Shown here in pieces: positions 43,154 to 51,767 of a stretch of DNA of 64,000 nucleotides. The position numbers were made by a program, and so were the translations under genes. The DNA comes from Azotimanducus chitobiosivorans. GTDB taxonomy: Bacteria > Pseudomonadota > Gammaproteobacteria > Pseudomonadales > Azotimanducaceae. The notes below the pieces were generated by a model. It was not told the origin of the DNA and searched no databases. It was given only the letters and a program-made list of their open reading frames with translations. Position 1 is the first letter of the stretch, and the number at the start of each line of letters is the position of its first letter. The DNA is taken from NCBI GenBank assembly GCA_965200235.1, contig OZ241339.1, forward strand, positions 2,046,001 through 2,110,000, in the 5' to 3' direction.

Positions 43154-44049
43154 TTGAGCATATTGTGGCGGGCCTTGGCGCACCCGAAGGTCTCTTGCTT
43201 GGTCCCGGGGATGACTGCGCGTTGACGGACTTTCGCGCGGGGCATGTGCTTGCGAGCTCGATTGACAGCTTTGTGCCGGATCGCCATTTTCCGCACGATG
43301 CCGATGCCTGGCTCATTGCAAGTCGCTGCTTTCGCGCCGCGCTCTCAGATCTCGCCGCCATGGGCGCGACGCCGAAGTTCGCATTGCTCGCGCTCACCTG
43401 TCAAACGTCCGACCAAGCGTGGATTCAAGCCTTCACAGAGGGCATTCGAGACACCGCTGCGAAGTTTGCATGCCCTATTGCTGGCGGCAATCTCTCGACG
43501 GGCGCGATGAATCTGACCTTCAGCGTGCACGGCGAAGTGCCAAGGGGACAGGCACTGACGAGAACTGGTGCACGAGCGGACGAGGATGTATACGTGAGCG
43601 GCGTTCTCGGTGGCGCGGCGCGGGGCCTCGCGCAGCTTCGGCCTACCGACCGCAAGACTATTCGCAGGCTCGCCGAGACATCCTGCGATCATCCTCTTGT
43701 TCGCTATTGGCTGCCCGAGCCAAGGCTCGCGCTCGGTCGCAGCCTCATTGGCTTGGCGTCCGCGGCGATCGACATCTCAGACGGACTGCTCGCCGATGCT
43801 TGGCACATCGCCAAGGCGAGCGGGACGGGGATCAGCTTTAATCCAAGCCGTCTGCCAAAGATTGGAGAAGTCGCGTCGAGCGACGACTACGAACTGCTGT
43901 TCACGGCGCCGCGCGAGATGCGAGCGCGAATTGAATCGCTGCGCGAGCGAGTGACGCGCATCGGAGAAACGTGCCGAGAGATAGGTGTATGGCTTGGCGA
44001 TGAGCCAGTGTCCGAGTTTGCGACAGGCTTTCGTCACTTCTCGGCTTGA
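43132..44049 (+). CDS. thiL: Thiamine-monophosphate kinase
   Basis: 305 residues from a GTG inside nusB. It begins FELIEHIV and has GPGDDCALTDF, SDLAAMGATP, AGGNLSTG and AIDISDGLLAD, all ThiL/PurM-fold landmarks. It phosphorylates thiamine monophosphate to the active diphosphate. The nusB-thiL order is standard; pgpA, often next, is absent here. Confidence 0.95.
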   Translation: MPHEFELIEHIVAGLGAPEGLLLGPGDDCALTDFRAGHVLASSIDSFVPDRHFPHDADAWLIASRCFRAALSDLAAMGATPKFALLALTCQTSDQAWIQAFTEGIRDTAAKFACPIAGGNLSTGAMNLTFSVHGEVPRGQALTRTGARADEDVYVSGVLGGAARGLAQLRPTDRKTIRRLAETSCDHPLVRYWLPEPRLALGRSLIGLASAAIDISDGLLADAWHIAKASGTGISFNPSRLPKIGEVASSDDYELLFTAPREMRARIESLRERVTRIGETCREIGVWLGDEPVSEFATGFRHFSA

Positions 44050-44103
44050 TTCACGTCATCCAAGCATGATCGATAAGTCACGCAACGCAATCACGAACAT
44101 GGC

Positions 44104-44733
44104 TCAGACCCGATACGTGCTCGCCGTCATCACCTTCGAGGTCAGGCGCATCAGCCCCTTGATGGCCTCCGGGAACGTCTTGCCGCCAGCGCGCATCGCG
44201 TCACTGCCGTGCCCGGCTTCTTCTTCACGCATCGCCTCAAGCACCGCACGGCTTGCATGGTCGCCCTCCGGCAATGACTGAAGATGCCGGTCCAAGTGCT
44301 CGCACACCCCGTCTTCGGTCGCTGAAACGAATCCGAGTCCGGTTTCTTCATTGAGCAGTCCAACACCTGCGCCCAAGCAGAAGGACACCGCATGGAACGC
44401 CGGATTCAACAAGCTCGCCCGGCCGCCGAGTGCTGCCAGTCGCTCGGCGCACCAGGACAGGTGATCCTGTTCTTCCGCCGCGGCTTGCCGCAAATGCGCT
44501 TTCAACGCCTTCGAGCGACTCGTCATCGCCTGCCCCTGGTAGAGTGCTTGAGCGCATACCTCGCCGGTGTGATTGACGCGCATCAAGCTCGCGGCGTGGC
44601 GCCGCTCCCGCTCATTGAGTATGGAAGAACTCGCATCGCCGTCAACCGATGGCGTAGGACGAGCACCGGGCAGCGGCACGCCTAGAAGCGTGCGCAGCGC
44701 CCGGTCGGCCGAGATGATGGCTTTGTCAAGCAT
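44104..44733 (-). CDS. coq7: Ubiquinone biosynthesis hydroxylase Coq7
   Basis: 209 residues from the ATG giving MLDKAIISADRALRTLLG, the family's usual start; an ATG at 44760 would add nine. The di-iron ligands lie in RVNHTGEVCAQALYQGQ, AEEQDHLSWC, SATEDGVCEHLD and REEEAGHGSDA. It hydroxylates demethoxyubiquinol in aerobic ubiquinone synthesis at the inner membrane. The start overlaps the upstream cyclic-nucleotide-binding gene by 8 bases, so the two are co-expressed. Confidence 0.93.
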   Translation of the reverse strand: MLDKAIISADRALRTLLGVPLPGARPTPSVDGDASSSILNERERRHAASLMRVNHTGEVCAQALYQGQAMTSRSKALKAHLRQAAAEEQDHLSWCAERLAALGGRASLLNPAFHAVSFCLGAGVGLLNEETGLGFVSATEDGVCEHLDRHLQSLPEGDHASRAVLEAMREEEAGHGSDAMRAGGKTFPEAIKGLMRLTSKVMTASTYRV

Positions 44734-45688
44734 CTTGCCCCGTAAAGGCTTGATAACCATGGTGCGTCAGTATAAACGCCGCGAGCTCGATATCCGGCTG
44801 ATCACCAAGCAAGAGATATTTGATGTCGCGGTCGAGTAACGGCAAGGCTTGCCTGATCCCTTCAGTCTTCACGTTCAAGTGCGCGGACTCCTGCTCCGGA
44901 TTGCCCGCGCTTACGAGATTGAGATGAACGGCAACGCGGCCTGGCTCCAAATTGCGCACGAACCTCTCGCGCAGCAGGCTGCGGAAGGCTTGCTCGTCAA
45001 TTGAAAGCAGTTCGCCATCGGTGAGCATGCTGATGGTGGCGTTGCGCGGCGCGTTGCGAACGAGACTGTCCTCGCCGAAAAAGTCACCCGGACCGAGCAC
45101 CGCGAGCGTCACACGGTCGAGAACGCGCGCTTGCCCGGTCTTGACAATATGGAATCGCGAAGGCGGATCACCTTTCCTGCCGATCACTTGCCCGGCCTCG
45201 ACCTGCTCGCTGGTGAAGGCTCGAAACAGATTTCTCAATTCGGAAGGTGGCAGGTCCGAGGCGAATGCGCTGCCAAGAAATCGTCGCATCCATTTGTTCT
45301 CATCGATTGAACTGATCGGCGTGACGTAGACGCTGCCGGGCGTTCGCTCGACCTCACGATCAACCACGAGAAGGCGAGACCTGTAGCGCATGCGGATATG
45401 CACATCCTTCGCATCTTGCCCAAGCGCAGTGACGCCGAGCAATGGTAATCGCGCCCGCGCGCTCGGATGTGTGACCGTCTCAAGCACACGCGTTTGCCGC
45501 GCGCCCACCGCGCAAATCTGGACACTGCCTTCAAGCAGAAAGCACTGGCCGCGCATGGTTTCGTTGCGCACTTCAAAATGACGCCCCGCTGCGATGGTCA
45601 GTTCCCGGCAAGAATTGGCAAGATCCATGAGCTGCTGGCCGGTCAAACGGCTGTACGGCTCAAGACGCCTGAGTTCAAAGGCTTTCAT
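44726..45688 (-). CDS. Double cyclic-nucleotide-binding domain protein
   Basis: About 320 residues from the ATG giving MKAFELRRLEPY. The first cNMP-like domain is at roughly 10-120, the second at 155-260 (GQVIGRKGDPPSRFHIVKTG, LGPGDFFGEDSLVRNAPRNATI). A short C-terminal segment (about 270-320) resembles the end of a rhodanese domain without its catalytic Cys. There is no DNA-binding helix-turn-helix, so it is not a CRP-type transcription factor. A cAMP/cGMP sensor role is possible but unproven. It is coupled to coq7 by overlap. Confidence 0.78.
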   Translation of the reverse strand: MKAFELRRLEPYSRLTGQQLMDLANSCRELTIAAGRHFEVRNETMRGQCFLLEGSVQICAVGARQTRVLETVTHPSARARLPLLGVTALGQDAKDVHIRMRYRSRLLVVDREVERTPGSVYVTPISSIDENKWMRRFLGSAFASDLPPSELRNLFRAFTSEQVEAGQVIGRKGDPPSRFHIVKTGQARVLDRVTLAVLGPGDFFGEDSLVRNAPRNATISMLTDGELLSIDEQAFRSLLRERFVRNLEPGRVAVHLNLVSAGNPEQESAHLNVKTEGIRQALPLLDRDIKYLLLGDQPDIELAAFILTHHGYQAFTGQDA

Positions 45689-45818
45689 GAGGGGTGGTTT
45701 CCAAGGTGCATAAGGACCAATATCCTGCACGATTCGACCCCTGTAGCCTTGTAAGACCTTTCAGTCAATACATGTGAGATAAACGCCCCAGACGCGCGGC
45801 AGCAACCAATGTATTCGC

Positions 45819-47108
45819 TTAATTTATAGCGCTGTCGCGAGCGACTGCGCGGTGGCCGATATCCATGCGATAGCGCACTCCGGGCCAGTCGATGCGCTGC
45901 GCGGATTCGTAGGCGCGCGCCTGCGCGCTGGCAATCGTGTCACCAAGCGCAGTGACACACAGGACACGCCCACCGTTGGTCACAAGCACGCCTTGTTCAA
46001 GACTGGTGCCCGCATGAAATACCTTGACATCCTGCGCTTCCGCATCCTGCATCGTTATCCGTTCGCCCTTGGCGTAGCTGCCAGGATAGCCATCCGACAC
46101 CATGACGACACCGAGCGCATGGCGTTCGTCCCAAGCAAGCGCGAACCTATCGAGCTTGCCCTCGAGCGCGGCGAGGCATGCTTCGATCAAATCGCCCTGA
46201 AGCCGCATGACAAGCGGCTGCGCTTCCGGGTCGCCGAGACGCACATTGAACTCAATCACCTTCGGCGCGCCCTGCGGAGTGATCATCAGGCCCGCATACA
46301 AGAAGCCTTGATATGGCGCACCGCGTGCGGCCATGCCAGCCAAGGTCGGATTGATCACTTCGTGCATGATTCGATCATGCACCGCCCTCGTCACCACCGG
46401 CGCCGGTGAATACGCACCCATACCGCCAGTGTTGGGACCTTGGTCGCCGTCGAAACGCGCCTTGTGATCTTGAGAGGTTGCAAGCGGCAGGGCAGTTTGA
46501 CCATCGCAGAGACAGATAAAGCTTGCTTCTTCCCCCTCAAGAAACTCTTCGATCACGAGCTGGCGCCCGGCCTCGCCGAATTTGAGATCTTGAAGCGCTT
46601 CGATGACCGCCTGCTCGGCCGAATCCTCATCGCTACAGATGGTGACACCCTTGCCTGCCGCGAGGCCGTCGGCTTTGACAACAAGCGGCGCTCCTCTCTG
46701 CGCAATCACGGCGCGGCCTTCCTCCACTGTCTCGACGACTGAAAAATCAGCCGTCGGAATGCCCTGACTACGCAAAAATTCCTTGGTGAACGACTTGCTG
46801 CCTTCGAGCGCCGCGGCTTGCGCGCTCGGCCCGAAGCAGGCAAGGCCGTTCGCATCGAACGCATCGCGAACACCAGCCACGAGCGGCGCTTCCGGGCCGA
46901 CGATGGTTAGGTCAACCGCTTCGCGCGCGGCAAGATCAAGCAAGCCTGCAATGTCGTCGTCTCGCACCTGGACGTTGCGCACACCGGGTTCGAGGTGGGT
47001 GCCGGCGTTGCCGGGCGCAACGAGCACTTCGCTGACGCGCTTCGATTTCGCGGCGCACCACGCAAGCGCGTGCTCGCGTCCTCCGCCGCCGACGATGAGT
47101 ACTTTCAT
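45819..47108 (-). CDS. purD: Phosphoribosylamine-glycine ligase
   Basis: 429 residues, full length. ATP-grasp protein beginning KVLIVGGGGREHALAW, with GPEAPLVAGVRDAF, LVVKADGLAAGKGVTIC, GGMGAYSPAPV and FNVRLGDPEAQ. It performs the second step of purine synthesis. It lies 14 bases after purH on the same strand, forming the common purHD operon. Confidence 0.96.
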   Translation of the reverse strand: MKVLIVGGGGREHALAWCAAKSKRVSEVLVAPGNAGTHLEPGVRNVQVRDDDIAGLLDLAAREAVDLTIVGPEAPLVAGVRDAFDANGLACFGPSAQAAALEGSKSFTKEFLRSQGIPTADFSVVETVEEGRAVIAQRGAPLVVKADGLAAGKGVTICSDEDSAEQAVIEALQDLKFGEAGRQLVIEEFLEGEEASFICLCDGQTALPLATSQDHKARFDGDQGPNTGGMGAYSPAPVVTRAVHDRIMHEVINPTLAGMAARGAPYQGFLYAGLMITPQGAPKVIEFNVRLGDPEAQPLVMRLQGDLIEACLAALEGKLDRFALAWDERHALGVVMVSDGYPGSYAKGERITMQDAEAQDVKVFHAGTSLEQGVLVTNGGRVLCVTALGDTIASAQARAYESAQRIDWPGVRYRMDIGHRAVARDSAIN

Positions 47109-47122
47109 GTCGTTGACCGAGC

Positions 47123-48655
47123 CTAATGCCGAAAGTGACGACGCCCAGTGAACACCATCGCCATGCCGTGTTCATTGGCAGCTTCAATCGATTCCTTGTC
47201 GCGCATCGAGCCGCCGGGCTGAATGATGGCCGTCACACCCATCTTGGCAGCGGCGTCAACTGTATCGCGAAAAGGAAAGAAGGCATCCGACGCAAGCACA
47301 CTGCCGCGTGTTTCAAGCCCGAGTTCCTCGGCGCGCATTTCAGCAATGCGTGCGCTCGTCACACGATTGGGCTGTCCGCCGCCAATGCCCACCGTGCGCG
47401 CAGACCGCGCCAAGACAATGGCGTTGGATTTCACCGCAGCCACTACTTTGAACGCGAACACTAGGTCACGAAGCTCGGCGTGCGAAGGTGCGCGTTTCGT
47501 CGCAACTTGCAAGGCCTTGTCGTCGAGATGCACAACATCTGCGTCTTGAACCAACATGCCGCCGCTGACCCGCCTGTATTCGCGTCCGCGCTCTTCGGAG
47601 ACCTGATCCCCCACCTCAAGCACGCGAAGATTCTTCGAGCGTTTGAGTGCCTCCCGCGCGGCATCGGTAATGGCTGGCGCGACCAGCACCTCGACAAACT
47701 GCGCGTCGAGAATCTGCGCGGCGGTTGCCGCATCCAAAGGCCGGTTGAGGGCGATGATGCCGCCGAAGGCGGACACCGGGTCGCACTCGAAGGCGCGTCG
47801 CCAAGCCTCGCCAATGTCTTCTGCACACGCAACGCCGCAAGGATTGGCGTGTTTGACGATGACGCAGCAAGGCGCCTCGAATTGGCGAACACAGTCGAGC
47901 GCGGCGTCAGCGTCCATGATGTTGTTGTAGGAGAGCGCCTTGCCCTGCAACTGCTTGGCGGCCACGAGCGTGCCTTCGAACGGCAGGCGCATGTCCCGAA
48001 AAAGCTCGGCGCTTTGATGGGGGTTCTCGCCGTAGCGAAGCTCGCTGACAAACTCGAGGTCTGTGTCGGGAGCCTGCGTTGCAGAGAGATAGGCGTTGAT
48101 GGCTTGATCGTAGCGACTCGTGCGTGCGAAGGCTTTTGTCGCGAGTTCGCGCCGAAGCTCGGCACTAATGCCTCCGGCGGCAACTTCCGCGAGCACGCTT
48201 GCGTAGTCCGCCGGGTCGATCACCACCGTCACGAACTCATGGTTCTTGGCGGCGCTGCGAATCATCGAGGGGCCACCAATGTCGATGTTCTCGATGGCTT
48301 CAGCGTGCGTGATGCCGGAACGTTCAACCACGGACTCAAACGGATAGAGATTGACCACCACCAAGTCGATAGCGTCAATGCCATGCGCTTGCATGACTTC
48401 AGCGTCAAGGTCGCGACGCGCAAGGATGCCGCCATGGACTTTCGGATGCAGGGTCTTGACGCGACCTTCCATCAGCTCGGGAAAGCCTGTGTAGTCAGAG
48501 ACTTCACGCGCCGGCACGCCGAAGCCCGCGATGGCTTTGCCGGTGCCGCCAGACGCAAGAATTTCGATGCCAGCGGCGTGCAGCCCACGCGCCAAGCCTT
48601 CTAGCCCCTTCTTGTCCGATACACTAATGAGTGCGCGCTCAATTCTGCGTTTCAT
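47123..48655 (-). CDS. purH: Bifunctional AICAR formyltransferase / IMP cyclohydrolase
   Basis: About 510 residues from the ATG giving MKRRIERALISVSDKKG; further ATGs at 48661 and 48688 are possible. The N-terminal IMP cyclohydrolase part shows ASGGTGKAI, VSDYTGFPELMEGRVKTLHP. The C-terminal transformylase part has the catalytic KHANPCG, and SDAFFPFRD near the end. It catalyses the last two steps of IMP synthesis and is followed by purD. The tsaD gene is divergent. Confidence 0.95.
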   Translation of the reverse strand: MKRRIERALISVSDKKGLEGLARGLHAAGIEILASGGTGKAIAGFGVPAREVSDYTGFPELMEGRVKTLHPKVHGGILARRDLDAEVMQAHGIDAIDLVVVNLYPFESVVERSGITHAEAIENIDIGGPSMIRSAAKNHEFVTVVIDPADYASVLAEVAAGGISAELRRELATKAFARTSRYDQAINAYLSATQAPDTDLEFVSELRYGENPHQSAELFRDMRLPFEGTLVAAKQLQGKALSYNNIMDADAALDCVRQFEAPCCVIVKHANPCGVACAEDIGEAWRRAFECDPVSAFGGIIALNRPLDAATAAQILDAQFVEVLVAPAITDAAREALKRSKNLRVLEVGDQVSEERGREYRRVSGGMLVQDADVVHLDDKALQVATKRAPSHAELRDLVFAFKVVAAVKSNAIVLARSARTVGIGGGQPNRVTSARIAEMRAEELGLETRGSVLASDAFFPFRDTVDAAAKMGVTAIIQPGGSMRDKESIEAANEHGMAMVFTGRRHFRH

Positions 48656-48705
48656 CTGCATTGCAATGAGGCGGAGTCCATTGTTCACTCAAAGGTCAAT
48701 CATAC

Positions 48706-49716
48706 ATGCCCACCCTTGGCATCGAGACATCCTGCGACGACTCCGGCGTTGCTATCTATGATCAGGCGCGCGGCATCGTCGCAGAAACGCTTGCCTCCCA
48801 AACCGACATTCACCAGCCGTTCGGCGGCGTGGTGCCGGAACTCGCTTCGCGCGATCACATTCGAAAGCTCGCCCCGCTGCTGCAAAGCGTGCTTGACGAT
48901 GCCGACATGACGCTCGAAGACTTGACCGGTATCGCCTATACAGCGGGTCCCGGGCTTCCAGGCGCGCTCATGGTCGGCGCGGCTTTCGGGCGCAGCCTCG
49001 CGCAAGCGCTTCACATCCCAAGCATCGGCGTGCATCACATGGAGGGGCACCTGCTCGCGCCCTTTCTTTCCGATGCGCAGCCGCGATTTCCGTTTCTTGC
49101 GCTGCTCGTTTCCGGCGGCCACACGCAAATCGTTCATGTGCAAGCCATTGGCCGCTACAAGATACTTGGCGATACGCTCGACGATGCTGTCGGCGAAGCA
49201 TTCGACAAGGTGGCGCGAATGCTCGGCCTCGGCTTTCCGGGCGGGCCAGCCATCTCAAAGCTGGCGATCAATGGCAACGCTGACGCCTTCAAGCTGCCGC
49301 GGCCCATGACCGACCGGCCCGGCCTTGATCTGAGTTTTAGTGGACTCAAGACGGCGGTCCGCCAGCTCGTCGCCGAAAGTTCGCCGCTTGACGACCGCAT
49401 TGCCGCCGACATCGCTGCGAGCTTCGAGCAAGCGATTGTCGATACGCTTCACATCAAAGTCTCGCGGGCGCTCAAAGAAACGCGCATGAAGGAACTCGTG
49501 GTGGCGGGCGGCGTCAGCGCCAACCGCCGCCTTCGCCATCAGTTCGAGACAAAGCTCGATGCGAAGGTGCATTTCCCCGCGCCGCATCTTTGCACCGACA
49601 ATGGCGCCATGATCGCCTTCGCTGGGCATCATCGTCTTGCCCAAGGGTTCACTGAACCCTTGGGCATCAAAACGCGGCCGAGATGGCCGCTTGAGGCGTT
49701 GGTTGATCAGGTGTAG
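48706..49716 (+). CDS. tsaD: tRNA N6-threonylcarbamoyladenosine transferase TsaD
   Basis: 336 residues, full length. It starts LGIETSCDDSGVAIYD and has the metal-binding HHMEGH, LVSGGHTQIV, GLGFPGGPAISKLA, LSFSGLKTAV and AGGVSANRRLR, all TsaD/Kae1 hallmarks. It transfers threonylcarbamoyl to A37 of ANN-decoding tRNAs with TsaB, TsaE and TsaC. It is divergent from purH with about 50 bases between. The rpsU gene often found near tsaD is not here. Confidence 0.96.
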   Translation: MPTLGIETSCDDSGVAIYDQARGIVAETLASQTDIHQPFGGVVPELASRDHIRKLAPLLQSVLDDADMTLEDLTGIAYTAGPGLPGALMVGAAFGRSLAQALHIPSIGVHHMEGHLLAPFLSDAQPRFPFLALLVSGGHTQIVHVQAIGRYKILGDTLDDAVGEAFDKVARMLGLGFPGGPAISKLAINGNADAFKLPRPMTDRPGLDLSFSGLKTAVRQLVAESSPLDDRIAADIAASFEQAIVDTLHIKVSRALKETRMKELVVAGGVSANRRLRHQFETKLDAKVHFPAPHLCTDNGAMIAFAGHHRLAQGFTEPLGIKTRPRWPLEALVDQV

Positions 49717-49786
49717 CGGCGGCGCTCGCCAGAACCCATTAAACTTCATGCACCATAGCGGTGCGTAAGCTCGGCGCGTTCAAAGT

Positions 49787-49990
49787 ATGATGAACAAAAC
49801 ACTCCCACGACTCGCGATTCCGCTGCTCTTCCTGCTCTCCACGCCGCTAGCGCTTGCAAATGGCGATAAGGATTCGGAAAAGGAATCACCTACGGTCATC
49901 CTACCCACGGACTTCAAAAAATGCGCGGTCAAGGTCTTCAAGAAGTCCACGGACGTCGCCGATGTCGCCGAGGACTGCGAAGCGGAGTGA
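49787..49990 (+). CDS. Signal-peptide segment of putative secreted effector (copy 1)
   Basis: 67 residues: a Sec signal peptide (LPRLAIPLLFLLSTPLALA) and a short mature part with DFKKCAVKVFKKS and AEDC. The same motif (C-3-VF-x-KS ... C) recurs in the next frame segment (YEQCVISVFDKS ... DAC). This suggests the segments at 49787, 49987 and 50205 were one protein now split by two frame changes. The stop overlaps a GTG (GTGA, 49987-49990), so independent coupled translation is the alternative. Confidence 0.55.
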   Translation: MMNKTLPRLAIPLLFLLSTPLALANGDKDSEKESPTVILPTDFKKCAVKVFKKSTDVADVAEDCEAE

Positions 49991-50229
49991 AGGCGTACAT
50001 TGAGTCGCTGCAGGCAGCCGACGACAGCACGCCTGATCTGCTGGCCGATGCGATCAGGTCTGGCTCGTCATCCGAAGAAACTAGGTCTTCCGGTTCCGGA
50101 TCGTCTTCTGGAGAGAAGACGCGGACCGCACTGGCGGAATCATACGAGCAATGCGTGATTTCCGTCTTCGACAAGTCAAGGAGCGAACGGTCAGCGCTCG
50201 ATGCATGCCAGCCCCCTTCGCTGGCTTGA
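49987..50229 (+). CDS. Middle segment of putative secreted effector (copy 1)
   Basis: 80 residues from a GTG overlapping the previous stop. It contains a Ser/Gly-rich linker (SGSSSEETRSSGSGSSSG) and a second C-3-VF-x-KS motif. On its own it has no export signal, which argues that it belongs to the preceding signal-peptide segment. Its TGA overlaps a TTG of the next frame at 50226. A C5 run (CAGCCCCCTT, 50210-50219) is a likely site for the frame change. Confidence 0.45.
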   Translation: MKAYIESLQAADDSTPDLLADAIRSGSSSEETRSSGSGSSSGEKTRTALAESYEQCVISVFDKSRSERSALDACQPPSLA

Positions 50230-51749
50230 CGTGCTTGACTCAGGATACGCATGTTGTCGTAGTGGGGGGCGGCAGCGCGAAGGCGGTCAAACCCGACTCC
50301 CTAAAGGATCAGGCGAAGTACAAGTTCACGGCAAGGTCCGGCGACTTCGACTCCGACGGACGCACGGACGTTCTGATCGACCGAACCACTTCGGGCTCGG
50401 TTGACGGCTCGATGCAATCCTACATCCTCTACCAGCGGGCGGGCGGCGTGGTTGAGGCTGCCAAGCCGACGGCTGCCGAGCTCAAGCGCGCGAGGGGCTT
50501 CCAGACCACCAGCAAGCTGAACCTCATCCCCAACGATCTGAACATCGACGGCTTCGCCGACCATACCATCGAGAACCTGAAGAGCTTGATGGGCAGCGCC
50601 GTGGAGGACGGGCATGTGGTGTTCGCGCCCGGCACGGCTGCGGACAAGACCAAGCCATCCGGGGACGTGGCGGTGACGCACGAGTTCACGAGCTTCTACG
50701 CGGACCTGGCCAAGTGGCTGAACGATCCCGCGCACTTTGCCAAGAACATCTCGATCACGAGGATACCCGTGTACGGGCTCGGATGGGTGTGCGGGCCGGG
50801 CTGGAGCGACCCGCTTTTCGGCTTCTTCCCGCAGAGCTTCTGCCAGCCCTACATTGTCCTCGTCGGATATGCGACGAAGGTTGACGGGGTGAGCCTCTCT
50901 GCGCTGGCAGCCAGTACATGGATCGAACCTTTCCTTGACGGGTCGGAAGGCCCGTCAAAGCAGGATCTGTGGGCGCTGTCGAGGATCGCCCGATCAGTGC
51001 TCGGCGTGCACCTGTTTGGCTTTAGCGATGACGGCGAGCTTGGCGGGCACAACTTTGATATCAAGGAAGCGGTCGAAGAAGCAACCGCCCTCTTCGTAGG
51101 GTTCGTATTCGAAGTCGTCGAATTCGTCGATGAGACGACCGAGACAGTGGTGAAGTTCTTCACGGAGCATGACTACCATGTGGAGACAGAAATATGCACC
51201 GTCACCGACGAAACCAAGAGCTGGTGCACTTTGGAGAACATCGCCTGTTGGGGGCGACATTATCCGGCGCCTTACGAAGACGAATCCGACCACAACAAGC
51301 CAATTGCCAACGGAGCTGAGTCGAAACTCAGCAATTGCATGATCTTTGACGAGGAGAAGTACTGCGACCGTTTCGGGATTAGAGATCCAAATCCGATTCT
51401 TACTGCGGTAGGCACTGCGGGAAAGCTATCCGAGCACGCGATCGCCAATACAACACTAGCTGGGCATATCTTCCACGACAAGGACAATCCTGCGGAATGC
51501 CCCAAGAAATTGAATGACGACAAAGACTGGAAGACCAGCACGCCCAATGGGTGTTCGCAGGTGTATCGTGAACCGAATCTCCAAGACAGCAAGATCACGA
51601 TGCGCACCCGGGGCTATGGAAAAGGGAAGTGGGGCCCGTTAAACGACCAACAAGGACAGCCAATTTTTTCGGAACTAGACAAAAAAATGATAGGTGCAAT
51701 CAATAAGGCACCGGATCGCATGTGCCCCAGCCAGCAAGAATCTGAATAG
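50205..51749 (+). CDS. Putative secreted effector with FG-GAP-like loops and Cys-rich C-terminus (copy 1)
   Basis: About 514 residues; the start is uncertain because the signal peptide lies in another frame upstream. Near the N-terminus are two calcium-loop phrases of the VCBS/FG-GAP kind (GDFDSDGRTDVLID and NDLNIDGFADH). The middle (to about nt 50907) is apparently identical at DNA level to the second copy, and beyond it the two diverge. The C-terminal part has conserved cysteines and histidines shared with copy 2 (SWCTLEN, ACWGRHYPAPY, LAGHIFHD, STPNGCSQ, ITMRTRG). I recognise no enzyme family. The following membrane protein gene, 18 bases on, is its apparent partner. A toxin role is inference. 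Confidence 0.65.
   Translation: MPAPFAGLTCLTQDTHVVVVGGGSAKAVKPDSLKDQAKYKFTARSGDFDSDGRTDVLIDRTTSGSVDGSMQSYILYQRAGGVVEAAKPTAAELKRARGFQTTSKLNLIPNDLNIDGFADHTIENLKSLMGSAVEDGHVVFAPGTAADKTKPSGDVAVTHEFTSFYADLAKWLNDPAHFAKNISITRIPVYGLGWVCGPGWSDPLFGFFPQSFCQPYIVLVGYATKVDGVSLSALAASTWIEPFLDGSEGPSKQDLWALSRIARSVLGVHLFGFSDDGELGGHNFDIKEAVEEATALFVGFVFEVVEFVDETTETVVKFFTEHDYHVETEICTVTDETKSWCTLENIACWGRHYPAPYEDESDHNKPIANGAESKLSNCMIFDEEKYCDRFGIRDPNPILTAVGTAGKLSEHAIANTTLAGHIFHDKDNPAECPKKLNDDKDWKTSTPNGCSQVYREPNLQDSKITMRTRGYGKGKWGPLNDQQGQPIFSELDKKMIGAINKAPDRMCPSQQESE
50365..50907 (+). repeat. Long direct repeat, copy 1 (constant region)
   Basis: 543 bases beginning CGGACGTTCTGATCGACCG, apparently identical to 52751-53293 as far as I can read (offset 2386). 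It covers the region after the first calcium loop down to SLSALAA. Outside the block the sequences differ at once. Confidence 0.9.
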
Positions 51750-51767
51750 CACCGGTGAAGGTCCTCA

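Noticed and set aside
47480..48604. Plus-strand frame of 374 codons opposite purH
   Set aside because: Shadow of purH, which carries all family motifs.
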